DNA of 64,000 bases from Limnospira fusiformis SAG 85.79 (GTDB taxonomy: Bacteria; Cyanobacteriota; Cyanobacteriia; Cyanobacteriales; Microcoleaceae), in the NCBI RefSeq assembly GCF_012516315.1, contig NZ_CP051185.1, positions 3,477,363-3,541,362 of the forward strand. The letters are read 5' to 3'. The notes below the pieces were generated by a model that was not told the DNA's origin, did not search any database, and was given only the letters and a program-made list of their open reading frames with translations. Below are positions 1 through 10,287 of this stretch, one piece after another. Made by a program: the position numbers and the translations under genes. Position 1 is the stretch's first letter; every line of letters starts with the position of its first letter.

Positions 1-1038
1 CTGACCTTTATCACTGGCTTGTTTAACGAGATTTTCTAGGAGTCTAGTTTTCCCGCTACCTTTGGGGGATTTAATCGCCACCAATTGGCAGGCTTGAGGG
101 ATAGCTAAATCCTCTGGGAGATAGGGACAATTGAGGTTTAAATCGGCGGAATAGGTCAAGCGTGAGTGGGAGATGGCGCGCCAGGTTTCCAGGGGTGTAG
201 CGGCTTGATAGGCTTGATGTAGGGCTTCTACTCCTTGGGTCGCAATGAGATCATCAACACCTTTCCCTAATTGGGGTTTCCAGGTAATGACTTTAGTATG
301 GCAACCTCTGCGGCTGAGAAGATATCCCATTTGGCGGATAGCTGCGTCTACGGCTTTGATGGTGTTAGGTTTGGTATCGCTATCAAAGACAATATAGATT
401 TGGCGACCTTGGCTGGCTAGTTTTTGTAATTCTGGAATTAACTGAGATTTTCCGATGCGGTTTCCCCATTGGTCTCGCGGGACTCGATAGCCGCCGTTAA
501 TACCGGGAAGGGCTATGGCTGGGTATCCAGCAGTAAGTAGTGATCCGGCTTTTTTTGCGCCTTCGGTGATACAGATGGGAATTTCGTGATGATCAATGAC
601 CCACTCCCAAAATCCTAAATCGGCGCGGTCTGGTTGTATGGCTTCGGGGGAAATGGTTAAACTGTGACGATGGGCGATCGCTTCCCAAATTGATTGGGAG
701 ACTCGCAAGGCAAAAATTCCGGTGGCGGTTTGGGGAGGATGTTCGTATTTTATGGGTTTATTGCTGTGACTGCTAAGGCGAGGTTTGGCGGGTTTGAAGC
801 ATCCCCACAGATCCTCGTTTCCGGTTAAGATATCGACACCTGAACACCACCAGCCCCCTTGGTTAACATGACTATAGCGTTTAAGAATGCGATCGCATAC
901 TCGACCACCATTGCGTCTGGGTAGGTTGTCGGCATACAGCAGATAATCTAAAGGGCGATCGCCTTCTAGGGGGATAACATTCAATTGAGTTAGCTCTGGG
1001 TCAACGCAGCTTGCGTTCCATTCTATCAGATGATTCAC
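1..1038 (-). CDS. DUF3854 / CyRepA1-family replication-like protein, N-terminal part
   Basis: An open frame of 346 codons runs off the left edge, so the C-terminus is missing. I place the start at a GTG (1036-1038) because a GGAG lies about six bases upstream and the frame begins there. The protein has a Toprim-like stretch (IYIVFDSDTKPN, about residue 200) as in DUF3854, and the visible end carries a Walker A loop (KGSGKT, about residue 325) that would open a C-terminal ATPase/helicase part. Proteins of this build are annotated in cyanobacteria as CyRepA1-type plasmid replication proteins. Here the neighbours look chromosomal, so it may belong to an integrated element. The domain family is fairly clear; the function is inferred. 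Confidence 0.75.
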   Translation of the reverse strand, partial: MNHLIEWNASCVDPELTQLNVIPLEGDRPLDYLLYADNLPRRNGGRVCDRILKRYSHVNQGGWWCSGVDILTGNEDLWGCFKPAKPRLSSHSNKPIKYEHPPQTATGIFALRVSQSIWEAIAHRHSLTISPEAIQPDRADLGFWEWVIDHHEIPICITEGAKKAGSLLTAGYPAIALPGINGGYRVPRDQWGNRIGKSQLIPELQKLASQGRQIYIVFDSDTKPNTIKAVDAAIRQMGYLLSRRGCHTKVITWKPQLGKGVDDLIATQGVEALHQAYQAATPLETWRAISHSRLTYSADLNLNCPYLPEDLAIPQACQLVAIKSPKGSGKTRLLENLVKQASDKGQ

Positions 1039-1183
1039 TATATCTCCAGGAAATTAGGCACACCCCACACTGCCTATACAATCAATTGGGATTTAGGGGA
1101 TTTATACTATAACCCCAGATGTGGAGTTTTTGTCAATTGATTGGCTGAATCTTCCATAGATATGGGGTAATTGACCGGGCTCA

Positions 1184-3511
1184 TCAGGTCCTCGCCCCAT
1201 CCCGATTTAGTTTAATGATGTCAATCGCTTCTCCAATTTGGGTTAGCTGGTGGTTTTCGGAATTATAAGCCCAAACCTTTAAAGATATTTCGCCAGAGGG
1301 TAAACTAGCGGTGGGAATCCTTAGCCTCCAACCAGATTGTGCATATTCACGAATTCCTAAAACACTAGCAACATCCCAGCGAGGAATATTTACCTCTCCC
1401 ACAGCAATTAACTGGTTATTCTCCCCGACACTGAGATAAACAGCATCAGCAGGTTTTCGGGTTTCGGGAATTACTCCCCACCCGGTTAAAACTGAGGGTT
1501 GACCTACCCGAATTGGTGATTCTGGAATGACATCAATTGCGCCATTAAATTGGTCGGTAGTGGCGAAAGTTGGGGGCATATCACTCCGTCGCCAAAACCA
1601 ATGGGATTGGACGAATTTGTGAGGGCGATATTGTTGTAAAATGTATTGATAAATTAGAGAGGCTGAATCGGCTTTTAAGACTTCATCCCAGGGGTTTTGA
1701 AACCAGACATCATTAGTTAATAAAATTATGGGCGGTTGGGTCGTTTCCAAGTCTTCAATTACCCGGTTTTGGGCGACGGTAGGTTTGGCATACAAAACAT
1801 AGCTATATTTAGAACAGGATGGCTTATTATATAGATAATACCACAATCCCTCTGATGTGACATTAAAAAAACAGGATTGATTGGCTATTTCGGCTGACAT
1901 GACATTTTTGGCTTCTAAATAATCGGGTTTGAGTAATTCAGCATCAGGGATAGAGATAGCGGCTGGGAGGCGCGAGAGTTTCTGGGATGCTTCCAGGACA
2001 TTAAAACCAGATTCTGAGGTCAGAATAAATATCAATAACACTCCTATAATCAGCTTTTGCGGCAAAGTTAGGGTTAATTTATGTAGGGGATTTTCGAGAT
2101 ATCGCCGATAAGCCAAGAGTAATAAATATACACTTAACAATGCTGTCATCATTGCGCCGTGATAAGCATGACCTAAATCACTGCGGTCTAAGGTTATTCT
2201 CATATAAACCCCGGCGGCGGATAGGAGAATTAGGGTAAATAAATGTTTGCGGACAAAGGGTTTTAGTTGGAATTTATGGTTGATTAAGTCCCAGGTGAGA
2301 TAGGTTAAAACTCCGGCTTGAATGAGAATAGATAGCCAGAATTTTTGAGAGATAAAGGTCATTTGGAAGGGGGGAAGGGGAATGAAGGAAATGTAGCGAC
2401 CATATTTTCCCCAGTAGGCGATTTGAGAGGCGATCGCATTGACTTGATCTAGTCCTAAAAAAATGGCGATCGCCGTGAAGGAAACTACTACCCCGGTGGA
2501 AGTTACAGTTAACCAAGTCTTGCGAATTGGGGAAGGTAAAAATAGGCTGATGATACAGGTAATCAAATAAACGGCTAGGAAATATATGGCGCGGTCATAC
2601 ACATATAAAAAACCCCCAGGAATAGACAACCCCACCAACAGGGATAAAATTATGGCTTGTCGGCTATGAAAATGGCGGTTATCTCGGACATGATTAGATT
2701 TTAAGTCTTCTGGCTTTTCCCAGGGTATAAATAGGCGAAAATAACGGAGAGTGATGGCGAGTTGAAAGACAAACCAAGTCCCTCGCCTTCCGTCAAACTT
2801 GAAGAAAATGCCATCAAAAATACACGCGAATAAACAGAAGAGTAAAAAAATGGGTAATTTTGACTTTTTTAATCCTACTAACCCGGTGATTTCCCACAAA
2901 ATCCAAAAATAGCCTACAGCAGTGAGTGCATTTTGGAGATTAACAAATAGCCGAGTCAATACAATTCCATTATCATTGCTAATCAACCTCATGGCTATTT
3001 CTGTGGGTAAAACATCCATACCATAGCCATGAATTAAGACGGTATTAATAAATGGCTTTTCCAGTTGGGAGAAATTCGGCCAAAATCCTAAAAATTCTCC
3101 CTCGTGGAAGGAGTCCCGCAAAAGGGAGGTAATTGGAAACTGATTGAAAGGAATATTAATGACCCAAGCTAAGAGTAAAATTCCAGTAACGGTTGCTAAA
3201 AACCAATTTTGGCTGAGAGTTTTGGCGGTAATGTTAATGACAGAATGGAGATATTCTCCCAGCGATATTTTCCCAAATTTCCAAACTATCAGAGTTAGCA
3301 GGGGGGGAGTAAATAGCAAAATCAGATATTTGAGATAATCTGTATAGGGACTGATATTCTCAATGCTGGCTTGGGAAATTACCCCGGTGGTATTGTTTCC
3401 GAGAGGGATAGCAATGGGGTTGACCAGGGGAACAAAAATCATCCAACTGGTAAGGGTAATTATCAGGACTACAGCTAAACTTGGTGACGGGGTAAATTTG
3501 CGATCGCTCAT
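1184..3511 (-). CDS. Large multi-pass membrane protein of unknown function
   Basis: This is a 775-residue protein with about 12 to 14 hydrophobic segments over the first 510 residues, followed by a soluble C-terminal part of about 250 residues that ends in a beta-rich segment. Short charged loops between helices (for example HEGEFLGFWPNF near residue 140) and the general shape recall GT-C type membrane glycosyltransferases or polymer exporters, but I see no decisive motif. It starts six bases after the stop of the upstream flavoprotein-GtrA gene, so the two are probably co-transcribed. Together they may act on a lipid-linked sugar; this is inference from context. Confidence 0.7.
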   Translation of the reverse strand: MSDRKFTPSPSLAVVLIITLTSWMIFVPLVNPIAIPLGNNTTGVISQASIENISPYTDYLKYLILLFTPPLLTLIVWKFGKISLGEYLHSVINITAKTLSQNWFLATVTGILLLAWVINIPFNQFPITSLLRDSFHEGEFLGFWPNFSQLEKPFINTVLIHGYGMDVLPTEIAMRLISNDNGIVLTRLFVNLQNALTAVGYFWILWEITGLVGLKKSKLPIFLLFCLFACIFDGIFFKFDGRRGTWFVFQLAITLRYFRLFIPWEKPEDLKSNHVRDNRHFHSRQAIILSLLVGLSIPGGFLYVYDRAIYFLAVYLITCIISLFLPSPIRKTWLTVTSTGVVVSFTAIAIFLGLDQVNAIASQIAYWGKYGRYISFIPLPPFQMTFISQKFWLSILIQAGVLTYLTWDLINHKFQLKPFVRKHLFTLILLSAAGVYMRITLDRSDLGHAYHGAMMTALLSVYLLLLAYRRYLENPLHKLTLTLPQKLIIGVLLIFILTSESGFNVLEASQKLSRLPAAISIPDAELLKPDYLEAKNVMSAEIANQSCFFNVTSEGLWYYLYNKPSCSKYSYVLYAKPTVAQNRVIEDLETTQPPIILLTNDVWFQNPWDEVLKADSASLIYQYILQQYRPHKFVQSHWFWRRSDMPPTFATTDQFNGAIDVIPESPIRVGQPSVLTGWGVIPETRKPADAVYLSVGENNQLIAVGEVNIPRWDVASVLGIREYAQSGWRLRIPTASLPSGEISLKVWAYNSENHQLTQIGEAIDIIKLNRDGART

Positions 3512-3517
3512 TTTTAC

Positions 3518-5386
3518 CTAAGACTCCCAACTGGAAACGCGATCGCCAGACGAAAAGGAATATAGCTTATGTCCGGTAAAGCTAATTAAGGCTACACAGG
3601 CGGCGCTTACGAGTCTAGCAGGGGTAGGAGACCATCCCAATTCATTAATCAACAATTGTAATAACCCCAAATTCGCCAATAAGCTATTTAAGGCGACTGT
3701 CGCAAACACCCCATATTGCATCAACCAATTACGCCAGTAAATACCAAACACAAACCGACGACTTAACCAGAAATTGGTACTTAATCCCAAAAAGTAACTA
3801 ATTCCCAAGGCGTAAACATACCAAACTCCCGCCTGGGTAAGAAGAGAAAACACCAAAACATCTACAACTGTCGCACTTCCCCCGGTGAGTAAATAACCGC
3901 CAAACTGTCGCAAAGTAGCGATCGCCTGACGACGGCGAGATTTTCGGGAAACCGCCGCCACTGTGGTGGGGGTGTCGGCTTCGGCTTCCTCGACATATTC
4001 ACTATCACTATTGACATTCCAGAGGTTATGTTTTCCGGGGGTCATGACATTTTCCGCCGCCAAAATTCCCATCAAGAGGCTATGGTCTTGATTATTATAC
4101 TTAAATGCACCATATCGACCGACCAACTGCAAATTCTGGAAGCCTTTAAAATACTCCTCAATGGTTGCTAAAGAGGCTTTATAATTTCCGGCATATATCG
4201 GATAAGTCCGAGGTAAACGCACAACAAACCCCCCAGAAACCTGCTGCTTTTGGAGTAATCCAATTTTCATCAGGTCGGCTTGCGCCATGCGTCGCAGGTC
4301 CTCCTCTGGACAATTCCATAACTGATCATCAAAATTGCACCAATACTCACAACAGAGGGGAGTTTGATGATTATTGGGTAACATTTCCGGCGACCAATTG
4401 GCAAAATTTGTCACCCTTCCTAATTTCACCCTGGGGTCATTAATATATAGCCAGTTATCGGGGAATAAATGACCATCATCAATAATTAAATAGACTAAAA
4501 TGGTATTCCGAAATTTAAGCGATCGCGCTGATTCTATCACTGGCTGAGGCGGTGCTGTTTTCAACTCTTCCACCAATAAAGTTAACGGAATAGAAGAAAT
4601 CACCCCCCCACAGGGAAAAGTTTGCACTTCTTTAGTCTCACGGTTGCGGACAGTCACATGGGTAGCCTCACCATCATTATGATGTACCTCAATCACTTCG
4701 GTATTCAGTAATAAAGGCTGCTGATGCTGATTTAAATAATCAGCTATTTTATCATAAAGTTGACCAGAACCCAACCGAGGAAATTGGAATTGGTCAATCA
4801 AGGTTTTGACTTTACCATCATTTCCCAATAAGGCATTAACCACCGCTTTATATAAGGACAAACCCTTAATTCTTTGTGCCGCCCAGTCGGCGCTAATTTC
4901 TGTACAAGGAATTCCCCAAAGTTTCTCGGTGTAACTTTCAAAGAAAATCTCAAACAGCCGTCTCCCAAATTTACCAATCACCCACTCGGAAAAATTATCG
5001 GGCTGGGGTTTAGGAAATAAACGCACTTTCACATAAGACGAAAGTATTTTAACTGTCTCTAATAACCCCAACGCGGAAAGCACCTGTTTGGCTTGGAGAG
5101 GATAACTAAAGTATTTTCCCCCGTAATAAATGCGGGTAAGTCGATTAACTGTTACCTGGTCTTTTCCTAATACTTGATTCCATAGTTTCACCACAGGCGA
5201 TAATTTGGTGAAAAATCGATGGGGTCCGAAATCGAGAATAAACCCTTCATACTCGATACTTTTCGCTAGTCCCCCCACCCGCTTATCTCTTTCTACTACT
5301 ACTACAGGAATTCCCTGACTGGTGAGAGTATAAGCCGCAGCTAACCCCGCTGGACCTGCACCTAAAATGTAAATCGGTTTCATCAC
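3518..5386 (-). CDS. FAD-dependent oxidoreductase fused to a GtrA-like membrane domain
   Basis: The 622-residue protein opens with a classic dinucleotide-binding motif (GAGPAGLAAAYTL at residues 8-20, then ERDKRVGGLAKS), typical of the amine-oxidase/UDP-galactopyranose-mutase/protoporphyrinogen-oxidase superfamily. A basic linker (SRKSRRRQAIATL, about residue 480) joins this flavin domain to four hydrophobic segments with the GtrA pattern (GGYLLTGGSATVVDVLVF and later NFWLSRRFVFG). GtrA proteins are thought to flip polyprenyl-phosphate sugars. Fusion to a flavoenzyme suggests modification and translocation of a cell-surface glycan precursor. The domains are clear; the substrate is unknown. 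It is the first gene of a probable two-gene operon. Confidence 0.85.
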   Translation of the reverse strand: MMKPIYILGAGPAGLAAAYTLTSQGIPVVVVERDKRVGGLAKSIEYEGFILDFGPHRFFTKLSPVVKLWNQVLGKDQVTVNRLTRIYYGGKYFSYPLQAKQVLSALGLLETVKILSSYVKVRLFPKPQPDNFSEWVIGKFGRRLFEIFFESYTEKLWGIPCTEISADWAAQRIKGLSLYKAVVNALLGNDGKVKTLIDQFQFPRLGSGQLYDKIADYLNQHQQPLLLNTEVIEVHHNDGEATHVTVRNRETKEVQTFPCGGVISSIPLTLLVEELKTAPPQPVIESARSLKFRNTILVYLIIDDGHLFPDNWLYINDPRVKLGRVTNFANWSPEMLPNNHQTPLCCEYWCNFDDQLWNCPEEDLRRMAQADLMKIGLLQKQQVSGGFVVRLPRTYPIYAGNYKASLATIEEYFKGFQNLQLVGRYGAFKYNNQDHSLLMGILAAENVMTPGKHNLWNVNSDSEYVEEAEADTPTTVAAVSRKSRRRQAIATLRQFGGYLLTGGSATVVDVLVFSLLTQAGVWYVYALGISYFLGLSTNFWLSRRFVFGIYWRNWLMQYGVFATVALNSLLANLGLLQLLINELGWSPTPARLVSAACVALISFTGHKLYSFSSGDRVSSWES

Positions 5387-5779
5387 ACCACACTCAAATT
5401 ATCGACTAGGGCAAATTGTACTCATCATACACTATCATCCATAATAACCCGATTTTTCTATTCAAAAGGGGTTGACATTATCCTCTATTTTCTGATATTA
5501 TAGGTTATATATAACATAATTGTAATATTTATATATATTTTTTTGGAAGACAGATTACCATTATAATAAAAGTATATCCGATTTTCCCCCAAATTGTCAA
5601 CCCCCCTTCCCCAAAAAGCCGGGCGGCGATAAGTTTTGCTAATTTAAAATTTGCAAATAGTTTTAATATTTAAAAGATTGTAAATATTTATGACATTTTT
5701 ATTGCTAGTGATTATCAAATAGTTGACGACAGAATGGGGGTTGTGGTAGATTTATGTAAATAAAAATCCACTGGGGTTT
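5387..5779. other. AT-rich intergenic stretch, no gene seen
   Basis: This spacer lies upstream of the flavoprotein-GtrA gene and is very AT-rich between about 5460 and 5760. No open frame with coding character was found. It presumably holds the promoter of that operon. Confidence 0.5.
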
Positions 5780-6288
5780 ATGTCAGCACCCCCGGCTGAA
5801 GCACGGGGGCTTCCTGCCCCCCGCTTTCAGGTAGCTGACCAGTTTAAGCCTTAACTGGCTACGTTCAGAGCAAGAGTTAAAGTTCCTACCCTGGAATGCG
5901 TGCTAGTTCCAGGCACTAGAACCAAATCGTTAAACAGTCCTAAGGGGTTAAGACAGTGCGATTTGGAAAGTACCGACTCTGAACATTAGCGAAGCAAACA
6001 TTACCCCGCAAGGGAGTCGGAGCCAACCATAGCTCCATGGAGGGGCAACCATACCCCTCCACCCCGCAAGGGGGTGCTGGCGGCGGTCAGCCGCTTGAGT
6101 CGGTTTTCCTCTCCGCGATCAATCACGGAGCTTCCAACCCTCCCAGGAGTTTTACGTGAACTAAGCAAAATATAGCCCCAAAAGACGATTATATGGTGAG
6201 CTTTAGACGATCGCAGTAGGAATTTCAAGTTTAGCGATGCACGAGTTTTGGGGAAATTCGGAGCGCTCGAAAATCGGCGACTTGACAA
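5780..6288 (-). mobile_element. Relic 3' end of a TnpB transposon (end hairpin and possible guide RNA)
   Basis: Read on the minus strand, the segment ends in a strong GC hairpin (GCCCCCGTGCTTCAGCCGGG at about 5790-5812), the kind of structure found at the right end of IS200/IS605-type elements. It is preceded by several hundred bases of structured non-coding sequence. A 95-codon open frame at 6001-6288 resembles only the variable tail of TnpB proteins; no RuvC or zinc-finger part remains. TnpB guide RNAs come from exactly this 3' end, so this may be an orphan guide-RNA locus or a simple fossil. The family call rests on the end structure. Confidence 0.55.
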
Positions 6289-6328
6289 AAACGGTGATTT
6301 ATGGTATGTGCTGTCAAACTGAGTAAAA

Positions 6329-7162
6329 TCAAGATGGTGGAATTTCCAAAGCGATCGCGCCTAATAAGCCCTTGCGAAAATCATTAAGTAGTTGTCGTGC
6401 GGTGCGTTCCAAATCTCCTTGAAAGCGTTGATCAGCCAAGGCTTGTAGATAAGACTCTCCATTTTCCGAAGCGATCGCCAGAGAATAGCGATCGGTCAGT
6501 TTATGGTGAATTTGGAGATCTTGAAACAAATCGACCATACCCGCGGCCACCCGTTGGTTATCATAACCCGCCTCACCAATATCCTCACAAATCGCCAACT
6601 TGAGAGCATCCTGTTGATTTTCAATACGGCTAGGAATGACCCCTGGCGCATCCAACAATTCAATTTGCTTAGAAATCCTGACCCACTGTAACTTTCGAGT
6701 CACCCCAGCCCGTCGAGCGCTTTCTACCACTCGCCGCCCCAAAAGTCGATTAATCAAAGCCGACTTACCGACATTGGGAAATCCAATCACCACAGCCCGG
6801 ACAGGTCGGGGCAACATTCCCCGTTGCTGACGTTTTTGATTCAACTGTTCCCCAGCCTGTTTAGTAGCGCGTACTACTGCATCGACCCCATCTCCCTGTT
6901 GAGCATTGGTAAAATAGGGGATTTCCTGGTGTTCCTCAAACCACTGTTGCCATTGTTGTTGTATATGGGGAGGAATCATATCTTGGCGATTAATAATCAA
7001 TAATCGTGGCTTTTGGGATACCCATTGAGATACTTTAGGATGGTGAGTAGCCAAGGGAATACGAGCATCGCGAACTTCCAGGACAACATCAACTCGTTTA
7101 AGTTGTTCTGTGAGGGTGCGTTCAGCTTTAGCAATATGACCGGGATACCATTGAATTGTCAT
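6329..7162 (-). CDS. ylqF: Ribosome biogenesis GTPase YlqF/RbgA
   Basis: The 277-residue protein is a circularly permuted GTPase: the G4-like NRQD (about residue 58) comes before the P-loop GFPNVGKSALINRL (about residue 128), and G3 is DAPG. The N-terminus MTIQWYPGHIAKAERTL is characteristic of RbgA/YlqF, which acts in late assembly of the 50S ribosomal subunit in the cytoplasm. Length is normal for the family and the start is the first ATG. It lies just downstream of a histidine kinase gene on the same strand with a 46-base gap, so linkage in transcription is possible but not required. Confidence 0.93.
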   Translation of the reverse strand: MTIQWYPGHIAKAERTLTEQLKRVDVVLEVRDARIPLATHHPKVSQWVSQKPRLLIINRQDMIPPHIQQQWQQWFEEHQEIPYFTNAQQGDGVDAVVRATKQAGEQLNQKRQQRGMLPRPVRAVVIGFPNVGKSALINRLLGRRVVESARRAGVTRKLQWVRISKQIELLDAPGVIPSRIENQQDALKLAICEDIGEAGYDNQRVAAGMVDLFQDLQIHHKLTDRYSLAIASENGESYLQALADQRFQGDLERTARQLLNDFRKGLLGAIALEIPPS

Positions 7163-7208
7163 AATCTGGGAAAATAGTTAATAGTGGATTAATAGTTAAG
7201 TGAAATGT

Positions 7209-9779
7209 TCAAGTTTGATTTTGTCCCTGATACATATATTGAGGTAATCGCATGGTGAAGGTTGACCCTTTGTTTAACTCACTTTCCACCCAGAGGTCAC
7301 CACCCATCATCTGACATAATTTATGGGTGATAGAAAGTCCTAAACCAGTCCCCCCATATTTACGGGTTGTACTTTCATCAGCTTGGGTAAAGGGGCTAAA
7401 AACCGTGGCGATTTGTCGCTCATTCATACCAATTCCGTGATCCTGAACTTGAAAAAAGATAAAGGGAATTTCTGAGAGTTCTTCTTCGGGAGATTCTAGG
7501 GAGTGATAAACGGGTAAATCCGGTAAATCTGTGGCGGGAATTAACTGTTTCCATACTCGTAAAGTCACCTGTCCTTGTTCGGTAAATTTACAGGCATTAC
7601 TTAACAGATTAAGCAGTGACTGTCTCACCTTGGTTAAATCAGTATACATCAAGTCAAGACCGGGCGCAACCTCTAGGGTAAATTGATTATGATTTTTGTC
7701 TGCCAAGGGTGCTATAGTAGTTTCCACTTCCCAAAGCAAGGTATTAATTTGACATTTTTCCAAGTGAAAATTCATGCGGCCAGCTTCAATCTTAGAAAAA
7801 TCTAGAATATCACTAATTAAGGTGAGGAGATGTTGACCAGCCACGTGGATATTTTTCAAGTCTGCCACCCAATCATCCTGTCCGAGGTCTTCAGCGTCTT
7901 CTTGTAGTAATTCACTGTAGCCAAGAATAGCATTTAAGGGAGTGCGAAGTTCATGACTCATGTTAGCTAAAAATAGGCTTTTAGCTTGGTTAGCCTGTTC
8001 AGCAGCTTCTTTAGCTCTACGGAGTTCCTCAGCCTGCTTATGTTCAGTGATATCACTAGCCAGAATAAGCAAACAGGGAGTATTTTCTAATTGGATAGGT
8101 TCAATGGCGATTAACCAATCTCGAATTGCTCCTGATTTATGGCGAACTTGAACGGTTAAATTACTGAGGCGATCGCCATTAGTAATCCTTTGTAAAATGG
8201 GGTTAATCTGTTCAGCATCCCACATTTCCAAATCCTCAAAAGTGCGGTCAATGACCTGTTCTCGACTCCACCCCAATTGCTGAAGAAAACTATCATTGAC
8301 ATCCACAAATCGGCCTTCTTCAACAGTAGTAATACTAATACCAATGGGACTAGCCTTAAACACCCGCGAAAACCTTTCCTCACTAGCTCTTAAAGCAATT
8401 TCGGCTCGTTTGCGTTCCGTGATATCCTGAACAGTGCTAGTAATATGGGTAGGAGTAACGATCGCCTGTTCAACCACAAATCGTTCTTGACCGTCAGGGC
8501 GTGCAATCCGATAATCTATAGAATAGGGAATTTGCTCTGAGATAGCTTGAGAAATAGCATTTTCCACCCGTGGGCGATCCTGATGATGGATATATTGCAT
8601 CAAGCTATCAATGCTGGGAGTCACTTGCTGAGGATTAACGCCAAAAATGCGGTACAACTGATCAGACCAAGTACAGGTTAGTTGTGGGATATCTAATTCC
8701 CAGTGTCCTAACTTAGCAATACGTTGAGCGGTAGCTAAACTAGCTTCCCCCGAACGTAGAGAGGCTTCTACAGTTTGTCGTTCTTCCACCGCACCCGCCA
8801 AAAATAAACCGGTGACAGTCATCACCAAAATAAAGGCTTGTAGAGAAAAGACTTGGGGATTTTCGTTAAGGTTGTTCATAAAAGGACCACTACCCCGTAG
8901 GACACCCCAGACGGCAAATGTTGCCGTTAATAAGTGAGCGATCGCAGTTCCTCGCTGACCAAAACGCAGGGAAGCCCAGACTAATAGTGGAAATGGCAGG
9001 TACTCTAGGGGGTAGTGAATAGTGAGAACCCGGGTTCTGGAACAGAATACAAACCAATTCAAAGCCGAAAATAGTAGGAACCAGATGGTTATTTCCAGAT
9101 AGCTGAATAATTTAGGCAGCCATAGCTGTTGCTTGGGGTTTTTGAGAATTTCCCAGCTTTCTGGTAATAGCCAACTCCAATAATTGCCAGTTGACTCCTG
9201 CAAGTCTCTGGTCTGTTGATATTTAATCCGAAATCGATGAGCCCAAGTCAGAAGTACCGGGGCTAATAGCAGAACGCCAATGGTATCTCCCAGCCACCAT
9301 GTTACCCAAATATCGATTAATGTATCGGGTTTAATTTCTCCAGCGATTAATAATGCGATCGGAGTAATAGTAGAATTAATCAGACTCGAGAGGGCTCCAG
9401 CTAGAATAGCTAGTCCCAGTACATCCTTGAGGCGGGCTAAAGCCGGAGAGAAACCGATCCTTTTTAACATCCACCAACCCGCGCCAGCTTCTAGGAGGGT
9501 TCCCAGAGTCCTAATGAATCCCAGATAACCGTAGTGACCCGTCAGCCAATAGTTAGAAAACAAAGCACCGAGAACAATTCCCGGCCAACATTTACCCCCC
9601 CACCAGATTAAAACCACTAAAGACCATCCCGCCGCTGGCCATAATATGGCTTCCATGGCATTGAGCATTAAAGTCTCAATGGTGATCCAGATTAGCCCCA
9701 GATAGACCAGAAGCGCAACCATATTGATAGTTAGGTAGCGTCCCAGTTTAGATCTGAGGATGTTATGGAACTGAAGCAT
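7209..9779 (-). CDS. Membrane sensor histidine kinase with MASE1 and two PAS domains
   Basis: The 856-residue protein has a MASE1-like sensor of about eight to ten membrane helices (residues 1-330), then two PAS/PAC modules (about 340-460 and 465-585, each followed by an ITE(R/H)K-type linker), a HisKA domain with the phospho-accepting histidine in ANMSHELRTPLN (about His609), and an HATPase domain with an N box (NLLSNACKF), DHGIGM and GTGLGLS. There is no receiver domain, so phosphate probably goes to a response regulator encoded elsewhere. The ligand is unknown. The order of domains is clear from motifs. Confidence 0.9.
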   Translation of the reverse strand: MLQFHNILRSKLGRYLTINMVALLVYLGLIWITIETLMLNAMEAILWPAAGWSLVVLIWWGGKCWPGIVLGALFSNYWLTGHYGYLGFIRTLGTLLEAGAGWWMLKRIGFSPALARLKDVLGLAILAGALSSLINSTITPIALLIAGEIKPDTLIDIWVTWWLGDTIGVLLLAPVLLTWAHRFRIKYQQTRDLQESTGNYWSWLLPESWEILKNPKQQLWLPKLFSYLEITIWFLLFSALNWFVFCSRTRVLTIHYPLEYLPFPLLVWASLRFGQRGTAIAHLLTATFAVWGVLRGSGPFMNNLNENPQVFSLQAFILVMTVTGLFLAGAVEERQTVEASLRSGEASLATAQRIAKLGHWELDIPQLTCTWSDQLYRIFGVNPQQVTPSIDSLMQYIHHQDRPRVENAISQAISEQIPYSIDYRIARPDGQERFVVEQAIVTPTHITSTVQDITERKRAEIALRASEERFSRVFKASPIGISITTVEEGRFVDVNDSFLQQLGWSREQVIDRTFEDLEMWDAEQINPILQRITNGDRLSNLTVQVRHKSGAIRDWLIAIEPIQLENTPCLLILASDITEHKQAEELRRAKEAAEQANQAKSLFLANMSHELRTPLNAILGYSELLQEDAEDLGQDDWVADLKNIHVAGQHLLTLISDILDFSKIEAGRMNFHLEKCQINTLLWEVETTIAPLADKNHNQFTLEVAPGLDLMYTDLTKVRQSLLNLLSNACKFTEQGQVTLRVWKQLIPATDLPDLPVYHSLESPEEELSEIPFIFFQVQDHGIGMNERQIATVFSPFTQADESTTRKYGGTGLGLSITHKLCQMMGGDLWVESELNKGSTFTMRLPQYMYQGQNQT

Positions 9780-10287
9780 TTTGCTGCCCTCCGTTGCTTC
9801 TCCCCCACACTCAAAGAAATTATCCTCAGTATTAAGCTACCCGGCGCTAAGTCTTGCGACTTCCTTGGGGTACTTCCTCAAACTTCCTAGAATCTGAAGA
9901 CAAGTTGCACAAACTCACCACCGCTGTCTCTGGCTTCCTACTTTTGAGTTCATCCACCGAGTAAGCGAACCAAGCTAGACCATTAGACACCCACTTCCCA
10001 CCTCGTCGAAGTAATGGGATATTTTATAGTTTGATACTTCCGCCGTTAATTGCTAGAGCCATCTAACGGGGGATTCTTGCTTATTTCAACTTTACTATAG
10101 CACTCAATTACTGATTCATTTAAGCTGAACATTCCCGAACATTGATTGACCATGATCGGACTCTTGAAACTCCCGCGACTACCGACTCCACAAGCATTTT
10201 CAACGCGGTGGGTCAGTTCTAAATAGGTGTGTTGGGGTAAGCGATCGCACTTACAGACTTACCCCAAAATCCTTTTACCAACGGCAA
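9780..10287. other. Intergenic region between the kinase and pgk
   Basis: About 500 bases hold no convincing gene. There is an imperfect stem near 10048-10080 (ccgttaa paired with ttaacgg-like sequence) and GC-rich patches at 9840-9900. The structure could belong to an old insertion-element end or an untranslated RNA, but nothing proves either. Confidence 0.3.

Noticed and set aside
6001..6288. A 95-codon frame as a gene
   Set aside because: It only covers the structured 3' part of a TnpB element and has no conserved domain.
9840..10230. The spacer next to pgk as an insertion-element end or guide-RNA locus
   Set aside because: There is one imperfect stem but no match to the TnpB ends in this window, so it was left as plain intergenic sequence.
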